Positions 50,315 to 63,200 of a stretch of DNA of 64,000 nt are shown here, piece after piece; the stretch's first letter is position 1, and every line of letters starts with the position of its first letter. Origin of the DNA: Meandrina meandrites (Eukaryota; Cnidaria; Anthozoa; Scleractinia; Meandrinidae); assembly GCA_963693305.1 (NCBI GenBank), contig OY855913.1:14439522-14503521 (forward strand), read 5' to 3'. A program made the position numbers and the translations under genes. Under the pieces are notes generated by a model. The model was not told the DNA's origin and ran no database searches. It was given only the letters and a program-made list of their open reading frames with translations.

Positions 50315-51297
50315 GCGTGTTTTTTTTCGATTAGCTCCGTCAGAATGCAGTCGATATACAGTGCATGGTCCTATGGAAAGATCAATCCACGCTGTGTCAG
50401 TTGCTCATCTGAAAAGTTGATTGACGTGTTAACTGATGACGTCACAAGTGGTTCAATGACCACTCCTCCAAATGTCGACAAAAGTCGACTTTGGCACTGA
50501 AAAGGTTAAACAGCTAGGTTCTTTTAAATACCTTATTCCAGTTGTAGAATATTTTATCACGATATAATAAGGCAAAAAGAAAGTTTAACTCATTTTATTC
50601 GGCCGCCTGTATGCGTTTTTCTTTGCTTGTTGTAAACATGGTAAAATGATTTACCGCCTGTAATATTTGCTTGTTTGTTATATTCCAGAATAGCTGGAAA
50701 TAGAAAGGTTTCGACATTGCCATAAGCACGATACCAATGACGTACAGTAACAGGAAAAGTTTTTGACATCTGTTTTTGGGTAAATTGACAATAGGTTCTT
50801 TTACTGGAAAAATAGCGTACACTAGAAATTTTGGGAGCATAATAGTGGGTCCTGTTCAGCATAAATCATGATACTGGAATCACGCCTTACTGAGGACAGC
50901 TCCTTTGGGGAGCAGGGATGGCGCAGTGGTGAAAGCGCGCTCGTCCCATATGTGGGTTGTCTTTTCGAGACTTTGTTGATGGTTCTCGTCCTTTCTTTGG
51001 CTGACCTTGTTTTAACAGGCCAATATTTCGACTAGTACAACCAGTCTTCTTCAAGGCACAATTCGGCAAAAAAGAGGGCGGTAGAAGGCTCCCCCCCCCA
51101 CCCCCCGCACCCCTGGCAAAGAACTATGGGATCATTAATGACGTCACAACCAGTGGAACTCGAACTGTGACCGGCCATGTTGTCCCATGTTGCCTTGTAT
51201 CAGTTTTCATTCGAATTGATATGGATTTTGAAAGGACTAGTTGAAGTAACATGATGGGATTTGGAAGTTTACGTTGGTTCTAACTAAGATTTGGACA

Positions 51298-54200
51298 ATG
51301 TCGGTGTTGTTTGACCCGCATGAAGTCAGTATAAATGGTCAGGCGAACTTGCGGATAGTGCCGAAGACTAGAAGGAAGGAAGATGACTTGCTCGTATTCG
51401 GATACGCCTGCAAGTTATTTCAAAAAAGTGAAAAGGCTGCGTCCTTTGATGAAGAAAAGAGCCTGATACCATGGATGGGCGATGAATCCCTTCTAATCGA
51501 CAGGTCTGTTTAATATTTGTTAGATTACACTTAAATAAAACTTGCTTGTTGACGTTGAACTCATGTTTCATTTCTTGTGTTGTTGTTTGTGAATGGAGGA
51601 ATACTCCACGATTTATTTCAGAACTGGAGATTAAGCTGTGATATATATTTCCCGGAACTTAAAGAATAAGACGATAAGAACTTTTGAACTTCACATATAT
51701 TTGCCAATATATGGATTCTGAGTCAAAGGGTATGAAAGCTTTTTAGACAATACTTTTTATTCCCCACCACGGCGAAAAACTTTGGATGATTGTTCAGTTG
51801 GCAGCAGTTAGGAACTGATCACGGTAAGTCACTTGTGTCGATCAGATGGGATTCTAAAGTGATGCACGTAAGTAGTACATTTACAAAGTTTTAAAATTTC
51901 TTGTTCTTAAAGAATGCATAAATTTTTTTCTCATATGACGTTAAAAGTATACACAGATTTCGGGATTCCCAGATTTCGTACTAAACGCACTTTCCTATAA
52001 GCATGTAACCTGGAAGGGAAGAAGAAGAGGTTTTGAGAGAGAATTGTTCTTCATGAAAATGGAACAAAGTAATATTCCTCAAGGGTTTAGTTTTAGCCAG
52101 ACCTTGACCCCACTTTTTTGTTGCATCAATAATATTTATTGCTAGTAATGAATGTTGGTTGCTGTATATTGACAAGTCATATGTTGCTTTGTTGCAGGTT
52201 CGATGCACGCCTGTATTTTACTGACAAAACTCAGTTTATTTTCAAACCGTCCGAGGTGGCTTCTTCAGTCACACCAGAAGAGGAGGAGATGGAGATGCGC
52301 TGTGATGAAGAAAGATACATGGACCTTCATCGAGACTCTACTGAGCATGAATTACAACAAGGTAAGCTCCAACTGACAAAGCCACAGTATATCTTATTAA
52401 CCGCGCGGCCATGGGCCGAGCGCGGTTCTTGATTTACACCGGATTTATTATTATTTTTTTTTTTTGTCGGTGACCAGACGCAAACCTCCACTCGGCCAAA
52501 TCGTGATTGGGGCTTTGAAATCACGCAACCTATGATGTTTATTCGCCAAAAGTTGTTGAAACATTATTGTACCGAAAATGTTGCGGATATTGTTTTCTTT
52601 ATTGTGTATAAAGTATATTTTATTTTGGTTTTATCGAAGCGTTGGATTCAAAGCGAATGTTGAATACACTGAAAAAAGGTATTACGTCAGCCATGGAATG
52701 CGCTGATGTTGCAGGTTTCACTTTCGTTACGTGGCAAATAACATTGTGTTTTATTTGCATGTTTATGTCGGCAGAAGCGACGGTCATTAATTTAATTTGT
52801 TTCCTCTTCTGCGAGTATTTCTTGTGGGTTTAAGCAATCGAAGTGAATTCTTTGGCTATTTCATCGAAGTGAGTTCAAAGATTTGAAAGGAAATGAAATA
52901 TTTGCTTAAGTAAACAATTGAGCGTTCCCGAACGTGCAGGGATTACGTCATTAGAAGGGAAAAACCCCTAACCTAAAGATAGCTGGAGACAAGGTAAACC
53001 TCGGATTGTGACTAACGTGACTACTTTGCTAGTCCTTTACTCATAATGCAAACAGATTAAATTTAACCGTGACTTTTGAGAAAGAAAGCTGTTAATTAGC
53101 CAAAAATATAAGCGCGGTTTTAAGTTGCTATAGCAACTTCTTGTTGTAACTTATTTTCGTGGGAACTTAAGGCCAGTTCCAAACATCACGCTATTGCTGT
53201 GCCGAACTAAATTGAAGAATCAAATTCGACTTAAGGGCGGTGGTAGCAGGACGTTTGAAACCATTCAGTTCGGCAGGCTGAATTAATTTTGGCATGACTA
53301 CTTAGCACAACAGGGCTTGTCGTGCCGCACAGCAGTAGCAGGGCTTGGTTCCAAACAGCATGCTCCTGTTGTGCCGAACTAACTTCATAAATTATTTTAA
53401 TGTATTTTAAGTTATTTTGCAGCTTGCGGTTTGTTTTGTTGTTTCTTATATAATTTTAATTTGGCGCTACTGCATTAAATTCAATGTTTAAAACCACAGC
53501 CATGCTATCGTCATGCCACTGCCAGGCCAAATTCATTTGAGTTCGGCACGGCAGTAGCATGAAATTTGGAACAGGCCTTATTTTGCAAAAATTAAAGAGG
53601 CAAATGTCACCTTCTGACAGGAAAATTGTGTTCAAAGGAACATATTTCGCAGAAAAGTTTCCAAATGCTGATCTGCACTTACAAACATGCAGTTTGGAAT
53701 CACAATTGAATATTGAACCAAACTATACCAGTACGAACAGGCATGTTTGTTTGTTATGAAGCAGGAGTTTCAATAACATTTATTATAAGCAGCTGCAGAG
53801 GGAGGAATAGACGGCTGTGACCACAAAAGGAGCCGTAAGACCCCTTTCCCCTTTGGGCATGCTCCCCCATAAGAATTTGAAATCTAGAAGCTCGGAAAGG
53901 TGATTTCCAGCGTTCTGGGCATCTAACAGTATGCTGTTGGTGAGTGTTTTTTATTAACAGTTAAACTCATCAACAATAGATGAGCTTGGGCGTTGGTGCC
54001 TCAAGGTTGGTGGAGCCGGGGGATGCACAGCAGGGGAGGAGGTATCCATGGTAACCCTGAAGCGGCCACCACCCATCTAGGCAACGTCCCACTGAAGGAC
54101 TCAGTGGAATACTTACCAACCTACCACAAGGCTCTTCGACTCACCCGAGGGAGGGTGGGCCGGGCGAAAATTGCAAAGCTTGCAAGCAAATGTGCTAGCG

Positions 54201-57200
54201 AAATGAGCTTGTGAATGATAGCGAGCAGCACACTGTGTGTAAAGGTCATGAAAAGTCCCTGCACGGGTCCTGGGGCCACCCCGAGCTTTCTGCGGCCAGC
54301 GGTAGCGGCCTACTGGGTATAGGCGTCACAAAGTGCCCCAGTGAACCGCCAAGGTTGCAAGCGAGCTTCCTGCATCCAAAGGTTGCTGGAGAGCATTGCT
54401 TCGAGGTTAACTTTGCCTAAATTGCATTCAGCCACATCAAAACAGGTCTTTTTTTAAACAAACTAAACAAAATCTTAACAGACGGCAGTAAGAGGCCCTA
54501 TAAGTGGTAGTAAACTGCCAGTTACCAGCTCTTATTGAAACCCCTGTGAAGCAGAACATTATACTATGTACACAGGCCAGCATTTACATTACAAACCAGA
54601 AAATCAAATGCAGGGACAAAAGACGTCACGTTTAATAGTCGTGTATACTGACCTCAAGTTAAGTTTTATTAAGCTTTTTCTTGTTAATTTTCATAATAAG
54701 TATTTTTGTGCAACTTCACTTTTACAATTTCTGTGAAAAAGTAACAACAGGGCAATAGAATTGGATTGCCCTGTGTCATGTGACCTGGTCATGAGATTTG
54801 CAGTAAAAAAAAGGTACAAAGTGTTTTGATTTCACTGAAAGTACAAATTATAGCATTGACATGGCAATGGTCCAAGTTTACTGTCATTTTAATGGTGATA
54901 CATTCTGATTCAAGTACGCATTCACTTGGTATTCTCTCATTATTTAGAAGAGGAAATGAAGCGTTTCCAACAAGCACTCCGTGAAGATGGAGCTTATAAT
55001 TCAGTTGCATTTAACTATCAGTACAATGCTCCGGAACATTTTCTTCAGCATTCACAAAGTGATTCTCCTTCTGCAGCAACTGAGAGTGAAGGTATGTGAA
55101 GTGAAAATGTCTTGTCTTCTTAAATTGCCATACAAACAAAGGAGAAACTTTGAAAATAATGAACTACATTATTTTTGTCACAATCCAACACAGAAATGCC
55201 TGTCTGTGGGACCATAAAGGCTTCCAGTATTTTTTTTTGAGGAAGGCATACCACACCTTGTAGATGCAGTCTCCAAGCACATTTGACAGAAATGAAGACA
55301 TACAGTACCGCTCAGAAATAAGTGTCCATCACATACGCAGCTTATACGCCTATATACGCATACGCGTATACTCGTATACGCATACGCACATACGCAGTTC
55401 TTTGTTATTCATTGCAAAAATTTGCTTTGTTTAATATTGTTGAGAAAAACAAAAGAAATAGCAGTACGAGAAAAACTTGAAAAAGCGGCAGCCAATCGAG
55501 CAGTGTGAAATTTGCATAAAACTGTACTCACTGTGCCGTAAAAACAAGCTATCATATTTCAAATCTATTTGGTTGTATTTTTGTCAAGGAAAAGAAAATC
55601 TGCCGATTAAGACGGAATCCACCAGGAAGTCGAGTAATATTTATTTAAGTTGGACAAAAATCGAGTACCAGAATAATTTAAATCCTATTGCGTTTTTTTC
55701 TACCCTAAATAAAAGGTAAAGATGTAAGTAATTATCACTGATAACACCAACAACAATTTCTTATCAGAGTCTTAGAAAATGAATTTCAAAGTTATAGGCT
55801 AATAGGGAAATTCTCACGTGCAGCCATTTTGTAAAATCATCTTTAAGCGATTCAGTGGAATTCAGTGAAATTTCAAAATTTGTTTTCGGTGTTTGGTGTT
55901 GTTAGAAAAGATTTCTTTTGATAAGATATTTGAAGCAGTAACACAAAAGTTTGCAATAAGGTGTAAATAATTTTGGTACAACAATTTCTTATCAGAGCCT
56001 GAGAAAATGAAATTTAATGTTCACAAGCTATAGGCAAATGCTCGCGTCTTTTAAGCGATTTAGTGGAATTCAGCGGAACTTCAAGATTGGTTTTCGATGT
56101 TTGGTGTTGTTAGAAAAGATTTCTTTTGATAAGATATTTGAAGCAGTAACACAAAAGCTTGCAATAAGGTGTAAATAATTTTGGTACATAATTTTGTCCA
56201 ACAACTACTCGAAGTCCTGGCGGATTCCGTCTTAAACTAATAATAAGATATACCAAAAAGAATCATCCTCAATGAAACCAGTAAACTTCTCCGACAACTA
56301 GCAAGGTTTGATTCAAAGAGAGCAGCGGTTCGTGGAAACGGTTGCGTATTATTTTGCCGGCGACTATTCCTGCCGTATACGCACTCGGCAGTTTGTAAAC
56401 AACGCGTCACTTGCATCCATTCAGTGCGTTGTCTTTAAAACTTCTCTTCAAATGGGGTAAAGTTGTTTGTCTTACCTTGAAGTAAATATTTCTAGAGTGA
56501 ATATCATTCGGTATTTTGAGACAAATAGACGGGAATTTTTGTTCATGTTAACAAAACTACCCAGGCAAGATTCATCCGCTCATTCTTGTCGACAATTCAA
56601 GACCTCGGAAGGGTCGCTTCAAGTGTGGAAAAAAAAGAAAATGACGTTTCTGCTTCTATTCGACAAAAATCAAGATGATACAGTGTATGATTTGCTTGTA
56701 AAATGATTGCCTTGTCAAACGAGTTTGCGGAGACAGCTTCTGTCTTCGGCACGCGCCATCGAGTCTCGTCTCTAATTGTTTGTTACTTTTGAGTCACAGC
56801 AAATAGAATGCTATTTATTATTATGTGTATATACGCATACGCATACACGTATGTACGCATACGCATACGCATATTTTGTGTATATTTTGGGACGCTTATT
56901 TCTGAGTGGTACTGTAATGTGTGGGAAATATATATCACAGCTTAATCTGCTTGAGATTAAATACATCTTACAATCAAATGTCTGGCTCAAGCTACCTTCT
57001 GTTAACATTTCTTTATAATCGTGTGTGGAGAATTAAATGTTCTCCTAGCTTTTTTTATTTCTTTTCTTCATTTGTCTTTATTTTTCGCAGGATGTGTTTT
57101 ATACCAAACTCAACAACATGGCCCTGCTCTTGCACCAAGTGTCCAGGACATGGTGCCACCTCCTCCGCCACCACATCCATTTCAACAGCCAGAGCCTTTT

Positions 57201-60200
57201 GTCCCCCCTGAGGAGCTGGAAATTCCTGCAGAAATGGAGATTGTAAGTACCAAGGCTTGATATTAGCAACTTGTCATTTAAATGCCCTCCATTTTATAGA
57301 AATTTATTGTTGTTGTCTACTAATGTGTGTTGATGTTCATTCCAGAAGTATCATCTTGTTGCGGCATGGTAACCTTAGTTAGTGTGCTGGACTCCGGATT
57401 GAATGGTCCGGGTTTGAGCCCTTTCCAAGGTCACTGCCTTGTGTTCTTTGACAAGACACTTTCCTCTCACAGTGCCTCTCTCCACCCAGGTGTATAAATA
57501 GGTACTGGCAAATTAGTTGCTTTACTACTGGATTTTATGATAACTTGTCCTTTGGGCAAGTAGCATTCTTGGACTTTTTAATCGGTAGATAAAGTAAAGC
57601 CACCAAGGAAGACCTTTTGCTCCCTGACTGTATTTTTTTCCTTCTTATTCACTATCATACAAACAATGGTTTGCAATCTTGAACCATTGTAACAGGAATA
57701 AAAAAGAACATCACAGCATGATTTGAAAAGATTTTAGCACCAAAAGATATGACACTACGTGAACACTGTCTTAAAAGATAACTGTCAAAACTGCACGAAT
57801 TAACTTGTCAATGAGAAAAATATGGAGGATAGGTGCCATCTGTAGGCAACATGGGCAACCATGGCAACCTCACCACAGGTCAACCAAGAAACTAACTATC
57901 AAGTGCCTAATAAGGATATCCCTGGTGACTCTAGAGGTGAGGTGGGGAGAGACAAAAGGAAGGCAAAGAACTAGTTGGCAAGCCACAAGGCTAAACTCTG
58001 TTGAAAGCAAATGAACTGCGCTGACCAGCAGCCAAACTCCCAGTTAACTATCATTATAAATAATCTTATAAAACCTACAGAAATTATAGAATTTTCATGT
58101 TCGTGAGTGCTAACTGAATCAAGAAAACAATTATAATACTTCATAAGGGACATCCATGCTACAACAACACTTTTTTAAAACTTCAGGAATCTAAGCAACA
58201 CTTGAAGACAAATTGTTGTTTCCCCCTTACTTTAATAATTGGATGTTGGTAGAGTACATAGCTATACTAACTTGTCAAGACAGTCTCTTTCTTCAGTAGG
58301 AAATCCACTACATACAGTAAGAGGTGCTCATGAGTGGCAGCGACTTCAAATGCAAATGTAATCACATGGACAAGTGTTTCATTCAATTTACAATGTACAA
58401 TACAGTGTATCTTACATCTGTGCAATGGTGTGCTCCTTTTAAAACTACTAGCTCACTAGCTTTTATTTCTTTTCATAGTGTCTGTTTTCAATTATAATAC
58501 ATGGAAAATGGCTACAGCTATTTTTTAAAGCTGTTAGTAATAATTACTTTTAATAAGAGAGTCAGTTTTTCCCACAATTCCCCTATACCTGGAAAAGGCC
58601 TTTCCTTTGAGTGGACAAGTAAGGTGTTCATGCAAAATGACATTGGCTAAATGTTATTTAACTGTTTGACTTGAGATTGAATATCAACAAGCAAATATAC
58701 AATGTTTATTTTTCACTTAAAGTGAAGGCCTTCTCAGGCATGTAAGTTACTGAGGGATAACTTCTATGTAGAAAAAACATGTATGTGAAGCTCGCATTTT
58801 AAAGAGAGCTGAATGGTCGGAAATGTTTACACAGTCTTTGACTTTTTCCTTTTATTTTGAGCTCACATACATGTTTATTTTCTTTGTTGGGATCAGGGTA
58901 TTTGTTTTAACAGTTTTATTACAGACTTACTTGTATTTCTGACTTGCATTCCTTGTTTTCTTTTCAAAGATTTTGTACATTATTTTTGTATTCAACAACA
59001 CGTTAGAATTGAATACATTTAAATCCATCTCTTGAAATTAGAAGAGAAGGCAAAAATGCAAGTTTGACATGTGGCTGTGCTAGATGATCATGATAGAAGG
59101 AAGTGGTGGCTTGGTAATAATAATGTTATTTTGTCTTCTTTCTCATGTAGCCTGAGACAGCCAAGATGCAAGCTATCATTGAAAGGACTGCTGTGTTTGT
59201 TGCTAAGCAAGGGAAACAAATGGAAATCTTGGTAAAGGCCAAGCAATCAGGAAATCCACAATTTGACTTTCTCCTCATTGACAATTGGTTAAACCCTTAC
59301 TACAAGCATGTCCTAAAATATATAACTGAGGGAAAATATATTCCTGTGATACCAAAACAGCCATCACCCCAACCCCAGGAAGAAGCAGAACAGAGTGAAA
59401 GTGAGGATGAATCTGATGGAGAGTATGAACTGCATCCACTGTTACAAGCATCACTTCATAAGAAGGTGACAAGGTCACAGCCTTCATCAGCGTCATCATC
59501 TCCATTGCCAGAGACTCTTGGTAACAAGTTTAGTCACACTTTTGCTCTTGTAACGGGATCTTCATCATCAGATGCCACTGCTCCACATGACCAGGATGGT
59601 GGTCGTCATTCACATTATGGTGAGGTGGATGAAGCATTTGATTACAGCATGTGGTATCCACAAGGTATGCATGAATCTTACTCTCAGACAGGATAAAAAC
59701 CTTGATGAATCTATGTTTTAAGATTCAAAAGAAGTTACTTGCTTGATCGAGGTGTGTCACCATCTTTACCATGATCATGATTTCAGTTTGTAACAGCTGT
59801 GTGTTACTTGTACATATTGTATATGTCAATCCAGTTCGGTTCATGTTTTGGAGGTTTACACTATTCCTCAATGTCTGTCCAGTTTTAAATCAAATGAAAC
59901 ACCTTAGAGCAGGTTTTAATGAGGATACTTATACATGATTGTTGATCTGAAGACTGAAGGTTGTAGTGTAGTTGTTTAATGTGGCTCAACCTCAATTACC
60001 TGGAGTCTAAAACAGTCTGCACAATAATATTGCAAGTCTGGACTATTTATTGTCCTTTTGATAACTTCCAAAATTTTCTTCACCCAATGACATTTGTGAA
60101 TGATTCATTATGATAATCTCTGTTGTATTTCATATTTCAGATGATATGTATGGACACTATGTGTCATCTGCTGGTTACACATACCACCCCCCTATGGCGC

Positions 60201-63200
60201 CAATACTATCAGTAGCTGATATGATTCCACCTCCTCCTCCTCCACCGGGAGAAGGGCCCTTAGAAGGTGCGGTATCCTAACTACAATTTATGAATTGATA
60301 TAGTAGAAAACACAGCACCTTGTATGCTGTGTGTTTTCACTTTTCCCATTGAATAATGTAGGAACTAACATACAACGAGAGTAATCAACAAGCACAGTTT
60401 AGTAGCGGTGGCTTTTATTCAGGCTTGGCGTTGTCTGTCTGTCCCTGCTTTAATCAGCATTATATCTGTATGTAGTAAATGTGTGCTGTCATCTCTAGCC
60501 CTGTTAACTACTGTCACATTATTAGAGTGTGAACACCCAAGGTATGTCTGGAATGTTAATTGTGTTTTGACCAATCACATGCAAGGCCTTGAAACCAGAG
60601 AAGCCATACAACAAATGGTTTTCCATCAGTCATGGAACAAAAAAAATGATAGGTCACCATACTCATTGTCAAGAAAATGAGGATTTACCTCAGGTGAGGT
60701 CCAGCTGTAAAGAAAAAGCTGCCATTTTTAATACATTTGCTAATCTAATGTGAAATTATGTGCAGTGGGGATGCACAATGCAATTCTAGGGAATAGCCTT
60801 AACACAAAATCTGTTTAGGTTTCTACCCTGTTTAAAACAAAAGACCTTTTTTGTGATCCTGATTAGTGCTTTGAATAAGGATGGCTACATGTATCATGGT
60901 GAAGCATTCTGAGTTTGTTATGGTTTGTAATAATAGACAAAGATCTGAAAAATATACTGGTACTACACCTATAGAGCATGCAGTGCTAGCATTCAAATCC
61001 TGTTCAAGGCTTCGGGTCCAAAAAGACACCCTGTTCAAGGCACAAAATAATGGAATTGTATACCCTGTTTAAGACTGAAGAGCCCCAAACCATACCCTTT
61101 TGGGTGGCCCATACCTGTTTAACCCCTATCTTCCCCCCCCCCCCCCCCCCCCAGGATTTGTCAAAACACAATGAACACTCCAGACGTAACTTACATTTTA
61201 ATAATTGTTGGATAACATTTAGAACTTGATATAATAAATATAATTTTTCATTGCTTGCAGACGAGTGGTTGGATTCCACAGCATCAATGCCCCCTTTGCC
61301 ACCCCCTCCCCCTCCACCAGTTCCTCCAGGTTTGTTCCTACCTGACAGTGTTGAAATACCTGGGACTCTGCCTCCACCACTGCTGCCTGGAATGTCTACA
61401 ATGCCGCTAGTGCCAGATCAAATCATACCACCACCTCCTGACCTTCAACCCATCGTGGATAAGCTGGCAAATTATGTAGCCAAAAATGGTCCTGACTTTG
61501 AATCAATTATCAAAGCTAAGAATGATCCTCGTTTTGAGTTCTTGAACCCATGGAACACCCATTACAGTTATTATCAACTCAAGAAACAACAGGCACTTGA
61601 AGCTGCTCCACAACAGATACCAACAGGTACAATGCCCCTTAATCAAGGCCTGCATGTGGGCCTCCCACATGAAAGTGATGAGGGCACTTGTTTGAAAATT
61701 TGAATTAAACTCCTAAAGGAAACCAGTCTAGGTGTGGCTTAAGTTCTTTGACCAGTAAAAATACCATTTTTCATGCCTGATTGGTCTAGATTACCAACAA
61801 AGTCTGGCAACATTTTTTTGTTTTATTTTGTGCAACCCTGAACAAGACCTTGATGGCTTAAAATATCAGCATTCTGAACTGGACACACAAAGAAAGACCA
61901 AAATGTGTAATTTACATATGTCTTTAATATACATGTACTCCTGGCACCCCTCTTTTAATTAATCCGCAGTAGTTATGCGTGCATTTATTTTGTTGTAAAG
62001 TTCTTTGCAAAGTGTTTCTCAAACAGTGGTCTTCTGTGTGCTTACAGAAAATGACAAAAGTCAACCTGAAGTGTCCAAAGGGCCAATAAGTTTCTCAATA
62101 AAGACCAAGGATTCAAAGAAACCCAAAATTGAATACCGAACAAGTGTCATATACAAACAGAGTTATGAACAAGGGCAGAGTGACGAGGATGCTGATGAAG
62201 CAGATACAGAAGCTGAGGTCAAGGACACATTTGGCGTCAATGGAGGAAAATTGAACACAAACAAACAGGAGTCTGTGAATAGTGGCCAAGAAATGAATGA
62301 AAAGTCAAAGTCAGCAGATGACTTAGCAGAACAGATGGACTCAATCAAGGCTGCTGAGAGAATTGGTATGTACTTGTATGTGGGTTGGTTTTCTTGACTT
62401 GAATGGTTCTCTTTTACAGCTGGTTTTTAATTTTGATTGGGAGCCTCCTTAATTCATTACAATAACATTTTGTAAAAATTGGTCAATGCTTTGCATGCAA
62501 TTGAATTCATTTATTTTTAATGTGGAGAGTATCAAGAAGCATAGCAGTTGCATAAGCTTATGCTTGTAGAGTCATGACTGGCTGAGATTTGTAAAAAAGT
62601 TTGGTCACAAAGTTTCTCCTAAACGGTGCAATTTTGAATTCTTTATGCAGCTCAACATCTGGAATCAGAGTCGCGAGACAAACAGCTTCAACTGGAGAGA
62701 AGAAGGAAAGCATCACTTTTTATCAGTATGCTGAAGAAAACCAACCCAGGAGAAGAAACTGAAGCAAATAAGTATGATTTCCTTCATTTCTGTACCAGCT
62801 GATTCATTTTATAAAAAAAATATTAGCCATCAGCCATTGTCATGCATTCATTATTCAAAAGAATAAATAGAACTCTGCCGTGTAGGAGACCAGCTACCAG
62901 TGATTTCATACATGTATACAGCTATTTCGAGAAAGGTTGTCGGAAAAAAAAAAACATCAAAAAGCACGCAACAAGGCCGAAGGGTGGTCTGGGTATTCAC
63001 TGGAATTTTGCATATTGGCCTGGAGGAAATTTACAAGTTTGTGTTTTTGCACGTGGAAAATTTGTTTTTCCTCTCAAGGGTCTATATCTGTAGCTTTACT
63101 TTTCCTGTCGCATGCCTTTGAGTGAGGAAAATTCTACTAAACTTCAGAGGGGCTAAACGTACCTTGTTTCTACATGTCTGAAAAGAAAGAAAACCTTAAA

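Larger units (their letters stand above)
46827..51250. other. Intergenic DNA between the VPS4-like gene and SFSWAP
   Basis: No protein-coding exon was recognised. It holds the GC-rich foldback at 47118, the CGCAAAATGTAATA element at 48869-50314, and a SINE-like A-box (tggcgcagtggtgaaagcgc) near 50924 followed by caatatttcgactagtacaa at 51021. Confidence 0.55.

Noticed and set aside
55303..56914. Telomere-like repeat because of the ATACGC arrays
   Set aside because: The arrays are short, imperfect and tied to transposon ends; they do not match the TTAGGG repeat of cnidarians.
57805..58014. LINE C-terminal tail
   Set aside because: The [12 protein letters not shown] stretch is only faintly similar and lacks the diagnostic neighbouring motifs.
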